From contig PGZE01000004.1 in NCBI GenBank assembly GCA_002840015.1, positions 30,733 to 94,732 of the forward strand: DNA of 64,000 nucleotides, read 5' to 3'. Positions within the stretch are counted from its first letter, which is position 1. Each line of letters starts with the position of its first letter. This DNA comes from Gammaproteobacteria bacterium HGW-Gammaproteobacteria-2 (lineage in GTDB: Bacteria; Pseudomonadota; Gammaproteobacteria; Xanthomonadales; Xanthomonadaceae). Shown in pieces: positions 56,112 through 64,000 of the stretch. Position numbers and translations under genes: made by a program. Below the pieces are notes generated by a model that ran no database searches, was not told the DNA's origin, and saw only the letters and a list, made by a program, of their open reading frames with translations.

Positions 56112-56814
56112 GCCATCATCCGAATCTGGTCGCGCTGTACACCATCGCCCGCCGCGAAGTGCATCGCATCCTGCGCATCTGGGCACAGACGCTGGTGCCG
56201 CCGGCGATCACCATGACCCTGTACTTCCTGATTTTCGGCAACCTGATCGGCAGCCGTATCGGCTCCATGGGCGGAACATCAGCTCCAGTTTTTTTGGCGC
56301 CAAGTTCGGCCGCCATGTCGAGGAATTGCTGGTGGCACCGATGCCGCCGTGGGTGATCCTTAGCGGCTACGTCGCCGGTGCGGTGCTGCGCGGCTTGATG
56401 GTGGGCGCGATCGTGCTGGTGATCGCGATGTTCTTCACCAAGGTACGTATTCCGCATCCGCTGATTACCCTGAGCACCGTGTTGCTCGGCGCCACGATTT
56501 TCTCTCTGGCGGGTTTCGTCAACGCGGTGTATGCCAAGAAGTTTGACGACATCGCCATCGTGCCGACCTTTATCCTGACCCCGCTCACCTACCTTGGCGG
56601 CGTGTTTTATTCGGTCAACTTGCTGCCCGAGTTCTGGGCCAATGCCTCACACGCCAACCCGATCCTGTACATGGTCAACGCCTTCCGCTATGGCCTGCTC
56701 GGCGTCAGCGACGTGCCGCTGGGCCTGAGCTACGCGGTGATGATCGGCTTTGTGGTGGTGCTGAGCTGGCTCGGCCTGATGCTGCTCAAGCGCGGCGTGG
56801 GTTTGCGTAGTTGA
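56108..56814 (+). pseudogene. YadH-like ABC-2 permease with internal deletion and frameshift
   Basis: The N-terminal part is in one frame: ALYTIARREVHRILRIWAQTLVPPAITMTLYFLIFGNLIGSRIGSMGG. The remainder is in another: ISSSFFGAKFGRHVEELLVAPMPPWVILSGYVAGAVLRG and onward to LLKRGVGLRS. Compared with YadH from memory, about 20-25 residues that normally link IGSRIG.M.G to SSFF.AKF (a membrane helix with the VPGLIMM motif) are missing, and the frame shifts at about 56270-56280. As sequenced, translation stops at 56356, so the exporter would be inactive. Confidence 0.85.
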
Positions 56815-56831
56815 TACCACGCCCCGTTGTT

Positions 56832-56861
56832 CCCGGGTTACGCGCTCCGCGCTAAACCGGG
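56832..56861. repeat. REP-like palindrome at the tatD 3' end
   Basis: CCCGGGTTACGCGC-TCC-GCGCTAAACCGGG forms a long imperfect hairpin. This CCCGGGTTA...TAACCCGGG style is a familiar dispersed repeat in bacterial genomes. Its right arm contains the tatD stop codon. Confidence 0.7.
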
Positions 56862-57676
56862 CTACACGTACCGCTTGAACGCTCGTCGAGCGACAAGCGA
56901 AAAAAAGCACGCGCAGTTGCCGTTGTGTTGGCGGCGGTAACCGCAACATCCTCGCCGCGATCACGCGCCAGTTCCTCGACGATATGGCGCAGGTACATCG
57001 GCTCATTGCGCCGGTGCACCGGCTGTGGCCGCACCGTGCGCGGCAACAGATAGGGCGCATCGGTTTCGATCATCAGCCGGTTTGCCGGAATGTGCCGCAC
57101 CAGCTCGCGCAGATGGGTGCCGCGCCGCTCATCGCACAACCAGCCGGTGATGCCGATATGCCAATCGTGGTCGAGGCATTCGAACAGCTCGTCGCGGCTG
57201 CCGGTGAAGCAATGCACCACTGCCGGGCCGATCTGGCCAGCGAAGCCGCGCAGGATCGAGACAAAATCGGCATGCGCGTCGCGTTGGTGCAAAAACAGCG
57301 GCTTGCCGGTATCGGCGGCGATCTGCAACTGTCGCTCAAAAGCGCGCCGCTGTGCCGGGCGCGGCGAGAAATCGCGAAAATAATCCAGCCCGCATTCACC
57401 CACCGCGCATACCCGCGCATCGGCATGCAGGGTGCGCAGCTCGGCATCGGCCTCATCGGTGTATTCCAGCGCATGGTGCGGATGCACCCCAACCGTGCAA
57501 TGCAACAGTCCCGGGTGCGCCTGGGCCAGCGCGAGTGCGTGCTGTGAGCCTTCGCGGCTGGCGCCGGTGACTATCATTTGCGCCACGCCGGCAGCGCGTG
57601 CGCGTGCCAACACGGCGTCGAGATCATGGGCGAAACTTTCGTGGCCAAGATTGGCGCCGATGTCGATCAGTTGCAT
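56852..57676 (-). CDS. TatD-family metal-dependent hydrolase/DNase
   Basis: 274 residues of TIM-barrel fold: LIDIGANLGHESFAHDLDAVL, VGVHPHHA (metal histidines), CAVGECGLDYFRDFSPRPAQRRAFERQLQIA (glutamate ligand), KPLFLHQRDAH, VVHCFTGSRDEL, IGITGWLCDERRGTHLRELV, and RLMIETDAPYLLPRTVRP (late aspartate). Members are 3'-5' exonucleases or D-aminoacyl-type hydrolases. The GITGWLC pattern and YFRDFSPRPAQ are close to TatD proper. The last few residues (CSPV) come from the palindromic repeat, so the natural C-terminus may differ. Confidence 0.9.
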   Translation of the reverse strand: MQLIDIGANLGHESFAHDLDAVLARARAAGVAQMIVTGASREGSQHALALAQAHPGLLHCTVGVHPHHALEYTDEADAELRTLHADARVCAVGECGLDYFRDFSPRPAQRRAFERQLQIAADTGKPLFLHQRDAHADFVSILRGFAGQIGPAVVHCFTGSRDELFECLDHDWHIGITGWLCDERRGTHLRELVRHIPANRLMIETDAPYLLPRTVRPQPVHRRNEPMYLRHIVEELARDRGEDVAVTAANTTATARAFFRLSLDERSSGTCSPV

Positions 57677-57685
57677 TCAAAATCC

Positions 57686-57716
57686 GGGACTGGGGACTGG
57701 GGACTGGGGACTGGGG
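57686..57716. repeat. Tandem GGGACTG heptamer repeat
   Basis: Four exact copies of GGGACTG followed by GGG, between the divergent tatD and hrpB genes. The unit is seven bases, so copy-number changes alter spacing in the shared upstream region. A related heptamer (CGAGTCC type) is at the left end of the window. Confidence 0.95.
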
Positions 57717-57749
57717 CATTGTAGTGCGTGCAGCGCTTATCCTTGTGCG

Positions 57750-60233
57750 ATGAGCGCAACGCAATTTCCGATTGATAGCCTGTTGCCGCAAGTACTGGAC
57801 AGTCTTGCGGTACATCCGCGGCTGGTGCTGGAAGCGCCGCCCGGCGCCGGCAAGACCACCCAAGTGCCGCCCGCGTTGTTGGACGCCACGTGGCGTGGTG
57901 ATGGCCGCATCATCATGCTCGAACCACGGCGGATGGCGGCGCGCGCGGCAGCAGGGTTCATGGCTAGCGCGCGCGGTGAAGCAGTCGGCGCCAGCGTGGG
58001 TTATCGCATCCGCTTCGAAAACAAGGTGAGCGCAGCGACCCGTATCGAAGTGGTGACCGAGGGCATCCTCACCCGCATGATCCAGGCCGATCCGACGCTG
58101 GATGGCGTGGCGGCGCTGATCTTCGACGAGTTCCACGAACGCCATCTTGCCGCCGATCTTGGCCTGGCATTGGCGCTGGATGTACAGACGCAACTGCGCC
58201 CGGAGCTGCGCATCGTGCTGATGTCGGCAACTCTGGACGGCGAGCGGTTGGCAGCATTTCTCGATGCGCCGCGACTGAGCAGTGCCGGGCGCAGTTTCCC
58301 TGTGCAGGTGAATCACTTCCCATCACGCCGAGAGGAACCCGAACTGGCGCAACTGCGCCGCTGCATCGAGTACGCGCTGAGCCAACATGGCGGCGATCTG
58401 CTGGTGTTCCTGCCCGGTCAGCGCGAAATCGCACAGGCGCAGGCGGCGTTGTCGCATCTGGCCGACAGCGACGTGCTGGTATTGCCGCTGCACGGCGAAT
58501 TGGCCATCGATGCGCAGAGCGCGGCATTGCACAGCGACACACAGGGCCGCCGCCGCGTGGTGCTGGCTACCAACGTCGCGGAATCTTCGGTCACCCTGCC
58601 CGGAGTGCGGGTGGTGATCGACAGTGGCTTGGCACGCGAACCGCGCTATGACCCCAACTCCGGTTTTTCTCGCTTGAATACGGCCAGTATTTCGCAGGCA
58701 TCCGCCGATCAGCGCGCTGGCCGCGCCGGGCGGGTGGCCGAGGGCTGGTGTTACCGCCTGTGGCCGGCCTCGCAGCGGTTGGAACCTGCCCGCACCCCGG
58801 AAATCGCACAGGTCGAATTGGCACCATTGGCATTGGAACTGGCCGCCTGGGGCAGTGCTGCGTTGCGCTTCCCCGATCCGCCGCCAGTCGGCGCATTGGC
58901 GGCCGGTCGCGATCTGTTGCAACGCCTCGGCGCGCTGGATGCCGATGTACGCATTACCGCCTTTGGTCGACGCGTGCTCGAACTGGGTACCCACCCGCGT
59001 CTGGCCGCGATGATGCTTGCCGCGCGCGGTGATGAATGCGCCCTGGCCTGTGATCTGGCCGCATTGGTGGAAGCGCGTGACCCGCTGCGTAGTCGCAGCG
59101 ATGCACTGGCAGCGCGTTGGCAGGCATTGGCCGCCTTTCGCAGCGGACGCGTACCGGGCGAAGCCAGTCGCGGCGCGCTGGCCGCCATCGATCAGGCCGC
59201 TGCGCAGTGGCGTCGCCGGCTGCGGTGTTTGGTCGCACCGCCAGGAACGGTGCCCGCACACGCGTTTGGCGATCTGCTGGCGCATGCGTTCCCCGATCGC
59301 ATCGCCCATCAACACCCCGGCGACCCGCGCCGCTACCAGCTTGCCAATGGCCGCAGTGCGCGGCTGTTCGACGATAGCGCGGTATTCGGCGAACCGTGGC
59401 TGGTGATCGTCGAGTTGCGTCACGAAGCCAGGGAAGCGCTGATCTTGCGCGCAGCGCCGGTCGATGAAGCGCGATTACGCGAAGACTTTCCGGATCGCTT
59501 TGGCGAACACGACACGGTGCGTTGGGATGCCGAGGCACGCGCGCTGATTGCACGCCGCGAACGCCGCTTTGATCGCATCGTGCTCGACAGCCGCCCGGCG
59601 GGGCGCCCCGATCCGACCAAGGCGGCGCAGGCCCTGTGCGACGCCGTCGGCGAGCTGGGCCTGGACGTGCTGCCATGGACCGAGGCACTCACGCAGTGGC
59701 GCGAACGCGTGCGCTGCCTGCGCGAGTGGATGCCCGAACTTGACTTGCCTGATCTGTCCGATGCGGCCCTGCTGGCGTGCCGCGAGCGTTGGCTCCAGCC
59801 GACCTTTGTCGGCAAGACCCGTCTGGATGCGCTCAGCGAAGACGAGTTGGGCGAAGCCCTGCGCAGTAATCTTGACTGGGCAGCGAGGCAGCGGATCGAC
59901 CAGCTCGCACCGCGCCGGATCGCCGTGCCCTCCGGGCAGGAACGCGCCATCGCGTACGCGCACGGCAGCGCGCCGGTGCTGGCGGTGAAGCTGCAGGAAC
60001 TGTTTGGCCTGGCCGACACCCCGCGCATTGGCGACGGCCGGATTGCCTTGACCCTGCACCTGCTCTCACCCGGCGGAAAGTCCCTGCAGATCACCCAGGA
60101 TCTGCGCAGCTTCTGGCAGCGCACCTATCCCGAGGTGAAAAAGGAAATGAAAGGCAGGTATCCACGCCACCCCTGGCCCGAAGACCCGTGGACCGCCACG
60201 CCCACCCATCGCGCCAAGCCGCGTGGGACGTAG
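57750..60233 (+). CDS. hrpB: ATP-dependent helicase HrpB
   Basis: 827 residues from ATG 57750; the open frame upstream lies antisense to tatD. DEAH-type helicase: Walker A LEAPPGAGKTTQVPPALL (motif I), DEFHERHLAADLGLAL (motif II), VLMSATLDGERL (motif III), VVLATNVAESSVTLPGVRVVIDSG and ASADQRAGRAGRVAEG (motif VI). A HrpB-specific C-terminal region follows, with RYQLANGRSARL and LSPGGKSLQITQDLRSFWQRTYPEVKKEMKGRYPRHPWPEDP. Its RNA role in bacteria is poorly defined. Confidence 0.95.
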   Translation: MSATQFPIDSLLPQVLDSLAVHPRLVLEAPPGAGKTTQVPPALLDATWRGDGRIIMLEPRRMAARAAAGFMASARGEAVGASVGYRIRFENKVSAATRIEVVTEGILTRMIQADPTLDGVAALIFDEFHERHLAADLGLALALDVQTQLRPELRIVLMSATLDGERLAAFLDAPRLSSAGRSFPVQVNHFPSRREEPELAQLRRCIEYALSQHGGDLLVFLPGQREIAQAQAALSHLADSDVLVLPLHGELAIDAQSAALHSDTQGRRRVVLATNVAESSVTLPGVRVVIDSGLAREPRYDPNSGFSRLNTASISQASADQRAGRAGRVAEGWCYRLWPASQRLEPARTPEIAQVELAPLALELAAWGSAALRFPDPPPVGALAAGRDLLQRLGALDADVRITAFGRRVLELGTHPRLAAMMLAARGDECALACDLAALVEARDPLRSRSDALAARWQALAAFRSGRVPGEASRGALAAIDQAAAQWRRRLRCLVAPPGTVPAHAFGDLLAHAFPDRIAHQHPGDPRRYQLANGRSARLFDDSAVFGEPWLVIVELRHEAREALILRAAPVDEARLREDFPDRFGEHDTVRWDAEARALIARRERRFDRIVLDSRPAGRPDPTKAAQALCDAVGELGLDVLPWTEALTQWRERVRCLREWMPELDLPDLSDAALLACRERWLQPTFVGKTRLDALSEDELGEALRSNLDWAARQRIDQLAPRRIAVPSGQERAIAYAHGSAPVLAVKLQELFGLADTPRIGDGRIALTLHLLSPGGKSLQITQDLRSFWQRTYPEVKKEMKGRYPRHPWPEDPWTATPTHRAKPRGT

Positions 60234-60330
60234 GCTGGTGTGCCGATCCCGCGATCGTGATGCGTCAAAGTACGGCGAATTGTCATGAGCCGGTCGCAAT
60301 ACGCTAAACTGCACCATTCCAAGTATCAAC

Positions 60331-60407
60331 GCGCCCGTAGCTCAGCTGGATAGAGTATTGCCCTCCGAAGGCAAGGGTCACAGGTTCGAATCCTGTCGGG
60401 CGCACCA
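60331..60407 (+). tRNA. tRNA-Arg, anticodon CCG
   Basis: 77 nt including the encoded CCA. Acceptor arms GCGCCCG/CGGGCGC pair fully. D-arm is AGCTCAGCTGGATAGAGT, the anticodon stem TTGCC/GGCAA surrounds CTCCGAA (anticodon CCG, codon CGG), and the T-arm is ACAGGTTCGAATCCTGT. The CCA is genome-encoded. Confidence 0.96.
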
Positions 60408-60549
60408 CTTCCTCGTTATTTCGAAGCGTTGAGGCAAAGCGCCTACGCGGGCTGTCGCCCGTCGGGCGCACCACTTCCTCGTTACTTCGAAGCGTTGAGG
60501 CAAAGCGCCTACGCGGGCTGTCGCCCGACGGGCGCACCACTTTCTCGTT
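60397..60549 (+). repeat. Tandem 66-bp repeats carrying copies of the tRNA-Arg 3' end
   Basis: Unit starts CGGGCGCACCACTTCCTCGT, i.e. with the tRNA 3' acceptor strand plus CCA. Copies begin at 60397, 60463 and 60529. The first two are complete and differ at two positions; the third is cut after about 20 bases. Each full unit contains the hairpin CGGGC-TGTC-GCCCG just before the next copy. Intact tRNA structure exists only in the first copy. Confidence 0.93.
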
Positions 60550-60719
60550 TCCCTGATGCCCAATGGCCCGCGCCTACGCGTGCATTCGTCAGCGCGTGTA
60601 CCATCGCCTCACGATGTCGCTTGACAGCACCACCGTCCAACGTACGATGTTGCTGATACGACACCGGATTTCAGATGGCAGCTGCTATTTGACGCGCAAC
60701 GCGATTGGGGAATCGCCGC

Positions 60720-61901
60720 ATGACCATCACCGAGCCGACACTGCCGGAACCGGCAGCAACACCGCGCTGCCAGAATTGCGGGTTACCGTTGCTGGGTGAT
60801 CACTGCTATCGCTGTGGCCAGCCGGTGCGCGGTTTGGTCAGGCATTTCTCCAGCTTCATCGGCGATTTCTTCGACTCCGTATTCGAACTTGATGGCCGCA
60901 TTGTGCAAACCATTGGGCCTTTGCTGCTGCGCCCTGGATTCTTGAGTGCGGAATATTTCGCCGGGCGTCGCGTACGTTATGTCAGCCCGGTTCGCCTGTT
61001 TGTGTTTCTCAGTCTGCTTGCGTTTTTTGTCGCGCAGTTTGGCTTTGATCTGAATAGCAATGGCGATGCCTCAGGCACCGACGCGCTCGTGAGCGTTGAT
61101 GCCGGTGCGCTGGCTTCAGCCAACAGCGAAGCGGAATTGATTGCGCGTCGCGACCAGGCGCTGGCGCAGATTGCCAAAGCCAAGGCGGAAGTGACCGAAG
61201 TACCTGGGTTGGCACAGTCGATGGCTGCAGCCGAGCGTCAGGTAATGCAGGCGGCTGATCGCCGCCTGGCACAATTGCAGGAAGCCGCAGTATCTCCTGG
61301 TGGGTCGCTCACGGCGACAGAGGATGCCTCGCCACCATCAACATCGCCGCGGATTTCGTTTGGCGAGCGTCCGTGGGACGCTCAAACCAATCCGATCAAG
61401 ATCGCCTGGCTTCCGGCTGGCGTCAACGACCGCATCAATCACTGGGTTGAGCGCGGACAACGCAATATCGAACGCATCCAGAAAGACCCCAACCAACTCA
61501 AGGATGCCGTGCTCTCGGCGTTGCCGTCGACCCTTTTCATCCTGATGCCACTGTTTGCGTTGCTGCTCAAGATCACTTTTCTGTTCAAACGCCGCCTGTA
61601 CATGGAGCACCTGATTGTGGCACTGCACAGTCACGCGTTTTTGTTCGCGGCACTTTTCCTGATGATGGTTTTTGGTCAACTGGCAGACAGTGCATGGCGT
61701 TGGCTGGCGGTACCAGCGCGCTGGCTTGAGGTGGTCGTGGCGGTGTGGATGCCGGTTTACCTGCTGCTGATGCAAAAACGCGTGTACGGCCAAGGCTGGT
61801 TGTTGACCGGGTGGAACTACGCGTGGTTGGGAATGTGGTACATGATCCTGCTTTCGATCGGGATCACCGCGACCTTGTTGTTCAGTCTGGTCGCGATGTA
61901 G
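60720..61901 (+). CDS. DUF3667 zinc-ribbon membrane protein
   Basis: 393 residues from ATG 60720, preceded by GGGG. The N-terminal zinc ribbon is CQNCGLPLLGDHCYRCGQ (two CxxC pairs). Then the DUF3667 conserved helix FDSVFELDGRIVQTIGPLLLRPGFLSAEYFAGRRVRYVSPVRLFVFLSLLAFFVAQF. A polar Ala/Gln-rich coiled segment (~115-245) precedes four more helices at the C-terminus. Function unknown. No cotranscribed neighbour is evident. Confidence 0.87.
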   Translation: MTITEPTLPEPAATPRCQNCGLPLLGDHCYRCGQPVRGLVRHFSSFIGDFFDSVFELDGRIVQTIGPLLLRPGFLSAEYFAGRRVRYVSPVRLFVFLSLLAFFVAQFGFDLNSNGDASGTDALVSVDAGALASANSEAELIARRDQALAQIAKAKAEVTEVPGLAQSMAAAERQVMQAADRRLAQLQEAAVSPGGSLTATEDASPPSTSPRISFGERPWDAQTNPIKIAWLPAGVNDRINHWVERGQRNIERIQKDPNQLKDAVLSALPSTLFILMPLFALLLKITFLFKRRLYMEHLIVALHSHAFLFAALFLMMVFGQLADSAWRWLAVPARWLEVVVAVWMPVYLLLMQKRVYGQGWLLTGWNYAWLGMWYMILLSIGITATLLFSLVAM

Positions 61902-62041
61902 GTTGGCACCGAGGCGACTGCGCGGTAAACCTCTTGCAACGGCATTGACGGCTGCCCGCAGCATGTCTGTCTGTTGCGACCAGCGACCGGCTTTGGCTGG
62001 TAACGTAGGGCTCAACCTAGTTGAGCAACGAGGCCTGTCCG

Positions 62042-62923
62042 ATGACCAGTGCAAACAAAACCAACGGTAATCTGTCACGCAGTTCAGACGACGAGCAGCG
62101 CCATCTCGCGGTGCTGATCGATGCCGACAACGCGCAGGCTGCGGTGATCGAGGGCTTGCTGGCGGAGGTGGCAAAGTTCGGGGTGGCCAGCGTCAAGCGC
62201 ATTTATGGCGATTTCACTTCGCCGCAACTGACACGCTGGAAGAAAGCCCTGCTCAAGCATTCGATCAGCCCGGTGCAGCAATTCGCCTACACCAGCGGCA
62301 AGAACGCGACCGACAGCATGCTGATCATCGATGCGATGGATCTGATGTACACGCGCCGTTTCGACGGCTTTTGCCTGGTCTCCAGCGACAGTGATTTCAC
62401 CCGCCTCGCACAGCGGCTGCGCGAGGAGGGGTTGACCGTCTACGGGTTTGGCGAACGCAAGACGCCCGATCCGTTCGTGCAGGCTTGCGACAAGTTCATC
62501 TACACCGAGGTGCTGCGTGCCGAGACGCAAACGCCGGAGAAGTCGACGCCGGCAACTGACAAACCCGCCAAGCCAAAGCCGACAACAACAAAAGCTGCCG
62601 CAAAGGATGCAACGACACCGGCGAAAACCGGAAAAGGCGTTGCTGCCGAGGTGGCCGAGCCCGCCGTAGCCAGCGGCCCCTTGCCGCCGCCGCTGAGCTT
62701 GATCCGGCAGGCGATCGAGGACGCGTCGGACGAGTTGGGTTGGGCCAATCTGGCGCCGGTGGGGGCTTATCTGAACAAGGTGCGGCCGGACTTCGACACC
62801 CGCTTGTACGGCTACCGCAAATTGAGCGAGCTGCTCAAAAGCCAGCCCAAACATTTCGCGGTGGAAGAACGTGCTGCGGCGGGCAGCAGCGGTAAAGCCT
62901 TGTTCGTGCGGGTGGTGGGCTAG
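62042..62923 (+). CDS. NYN-domain (PIN-like) protein with C-terminal OST-HTH/LOTUS domain
   Basis: 293 residues. The N-terminal NYN nuclease-like domain has HLAVLIDADNAQAAVIEGLL, KNATDSMLIIDAMDLMYTRRFDGFCLVSSDSDFTRLAQRLREEGLTVYGFG, with the DADN, D(S)ML and SSDSDF acidic residues expected at the metal site. A Lys/Thr/Pro-rich linker (~165-205) leads to an OST-HTH domain (LIRQAIEDASDELGWANLAPVGAYLNKVRPDFDTRLYGYRKLSELLKSQPKHFAVEE). It is probably an RNA-binding nuclease related to YacP/LabA/MARF1 types. The TAG stop is supplied by the end of the inserted repeat element. Confidence 0.9.
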   Translation: MTSANKTNGNLSRSSDDEQRHLAVLIDADNAQAAVIEGLLAEVAKFGVASVKRIYGDFTSPQLTRWKKALLKHSISPVQQFAYTSGKNATDSMLIIDAMDLMYTRRFDGFCLVSSDSDFTRLAQRLREEGLTVYGFGERKTPDPFVQACDKFIYTEVLRAETQTPEKSTPATDKPAKPKPTTTKAAAKDATTPAKTGKGVAAEVAEPAVASGPLPPPLSLIRQAIEDASDELGWANLAPVGAYLNKVRPDFDTRLYGYRKLSELLKSQPKHFAVEERAAAGSSGKALFVRVVG

Positions 62924-63170
62924 TGTCCTGTCACGCCTCTAGTGGCGTGTTCAGAGCCTCCGCCCAAGTGCCAAGACAAGGCGCAGTCCGCAGGGAATGG
63001 CGTGCCCTTGCCAAGGACTGCAACGCAGTATTGGCGCTTGGGCGCCGATAAGCGGCCATCTGCGTCGTTGCACTCGCTTGAATTAGCTGGCTAGTCCTGC
63101 GCTCGCGCGCCTGGCATCTGGCCGCTTCTCAGCTTGCTGAACACGCCACTAGAGGCGTGACAGGACACTA
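62921..63170. mobile_element. 250-bp MITE-like element with perfect 34-bp terminal inverted repeats
   Basis: TAGTGTCCTGTCACGCCTCT and the following 14 bases (62921-62954) are repeated in perfect inverse at 63137-63170. Three more flanking bases (GGC/GCC) also match. Inside, a second imperfect inverted repeat is seen (GCCCAAGTGCCAA against TTGGCGCTTGGGC). There is no coding capacity. These are the traits of a miniature inverted-repeat transposable element. No obvious direct target duplication was found. Confidence 0.88.
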
Positions 63171-63824
63171 GCCGCCAGTCAACGCATCCAGTCGCTCGCG
63201 CAGTTCTTCCAGCGCCTGTTCCAGCGCTTCGACCCGCACTTCGAGTTCGCCGCGTCGGGGCGGACTGTTGCTGCTGGCGGCTTGTGCATAACGTGACTCA
63301 TCCACCGGCCCGCACAGCAGGTGCATGTAGCGGTCCTCGCGCTGCCCGCTCAAGCGGCCGAGCCGGATCACCAGTGCCGGGCTGCGCTGGGTCAGGCGCT
63401 CCAGCGTTTGCTGAACGTCGTCGCTATCGCTGAACGTGGCCAGGCGTTCGCAGCGCGCATGCAACTCGGCCACGGTTTGCGGGCCGCGCAGCATCAACAG
63501 CGCCAGCACCGCTTGTTGTTTCGCGGTGAGCGAGTACACCGCCGAAAACCGGTGCTCGTAACGCTGCGCGCGCGCGCCATGGTTGGCAAGCACCAGCCGG
63601 CGATCCTCAAGCTCGCGCAGCGCATGGCCGACCGCACCTGGCTGTAATTCCAGCACCGGATCGCGATTGGTCTTCTGATTGCAGGCCAGTACCACCGCAT
63701 TGGCGGTCAGCGGGTAATTCTCGGGGGTCGTCGCCTGCTTTTCGATCAGGCAGCCAAGGATGCGTGCCTCGATGGCGCTCAAGGTGGGCAGTGCAATATC
63801 GGCGGTGGGTGGTACGGGGTCCAT
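63168..63824 (-). CDS. yceH: YceH-family protein (DUF480)
   Basis: 218 residues made of two winged-helix-like repeats: LSAIEARILGCLIEKQATTPENYPLTANAVVLACNQKTNRDPVLEL...VGHALRELEDRRLV, then SLTAKQQAVLALLMLRGPQTVAELHARCERLATFSD. A C-terminal coiled segment ends LEQALEELRERLDALTGG. The sequence is a clear YceH match; the cellular role is unknown. Its TAG stop falls on the last three bases of the adjacent MITE-like element, so its C-terminus may have been trimmed or preserved by chance. Confidence 0.92.
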   Translation of the reverse strand: MDPVPPTADIALPTLSAIEARILGCLIEKQATTPENYPLTANAVVLACNQKTNRDPVLELQPGAVGHALRELEDRRLVLANHGARAQRYEHRFSAVYSLTAKQQAVLALLMLRGPQTVAELHARCERLATFSDSDDVQQTLERLTQRSPALVIRLGRLSGQREDRYMHLLCGPVDESRYAQAASSNSPPRRGELEVRVEALEQALEELRERLDALTGG

Positions 63825-64000
63825 TGGCTATCTCATTGGAAGGGATGCTAGTGTCGGCTGTAAGCTACGCTTTCTCTTCGCTCGGGATTGCAGCGTCGCA
63901 TCGCGCGAAGCCAGGCACATTGCAATTGTCGCACCCCGCGCATGATGCGGGTGTGTCATCAAGCCGCAGTATCAACGTGCAAGCGCAAGCCCAGCGCGCG

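Noticed and set aside
60304..60540. Minus-strand repetitive open frame across the tRNA tail repeats
   Set aside because: It is simply the antisense of the tRNA-Arg gene and its 66-bp repeats.
60397..60549. CRISPR array
   Set aside because: The repeats are directly adjacent without unique spacers, derive from the tRNA 3' end, and no cas genes are nearby.

Overview
The window looks like a chromosomal segment from a gammaproteobacterium of the order Xanthomonadales (Lysobacterales). The evidence is gene order rather than any single sequence. The classic origin neighbourhood dnaA-dnaN-recF-gyrB lies back to back with rpmH-rnpA-yidC-mnmE. A tonB-exbB-exbD-exbD-pdxJ cluster lies just beyond gyrB, an arrangement known from Xanthomonas. 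Most of the DNA is GC-rich and densely coding. One AT-rich patch (about 16.75-18.4 kb) looks imported.

Left part (0-14 kb): a SET-domain methyltransferase, a secreted kelch protein overlapping a VIT-type metal transporter, and a tight recC-recB-recD operon. glnA follows, with a textbook nitrogen-control region: two NtrC-like dyads and a sigma-54 -24/-12 element. From 14.2 to 20.0 kb lies an accessory island. It holds two toxin-antitoxin modules at its edges, an HlyD-type adaptor, a decayed peptide-exporter ABC gene, a poly-glycine protein, a Sel1-like membrane-anchored protein, four repeated dyads and an XRE regulator.

Middle part (20-46 kb): metabolic and envelope genes (DUF3179, LpxO-like hydroxylase, Lrp regulator divergent from phhA, MgtC/DUF4010, a 2OG oxygenase, a large sensor diguanylate cyclase, pdxJ). 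The TonB energy-transduction operon, a lipoprotein protease and a RimK-like/UUP1 pair come next, then gyrB, recF, dnaN and dnaA on the minus strand. recF carries an internal deletion plus frameshift. The dnaA-dnaN spacer has the only good DnaA boxes. An IS481-like element sits between dnaA and rpmH.

Right part (46-64 kb): rpmH-rnpA-yidC-mnmE; a minus-strand series (membrane protein, small HTH repressor, serine peptidase, NatA/NatB-type ABC exporter) with two clear operator dyads at its head; a ferredoxin-NADP reductase; a yadG/yadH-like ABC pair whose permease is frameshifted; tatD; hrpB; tRNA-Arg(CCG) with tandem 66-bp copies of its tail; a DUF3667 protein; a NYN-domain protein; and yceH. 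A 250-bp MITE-like element with perfect long terminal inverted repeats lies between the last two genes and supplies both of their stop codons.
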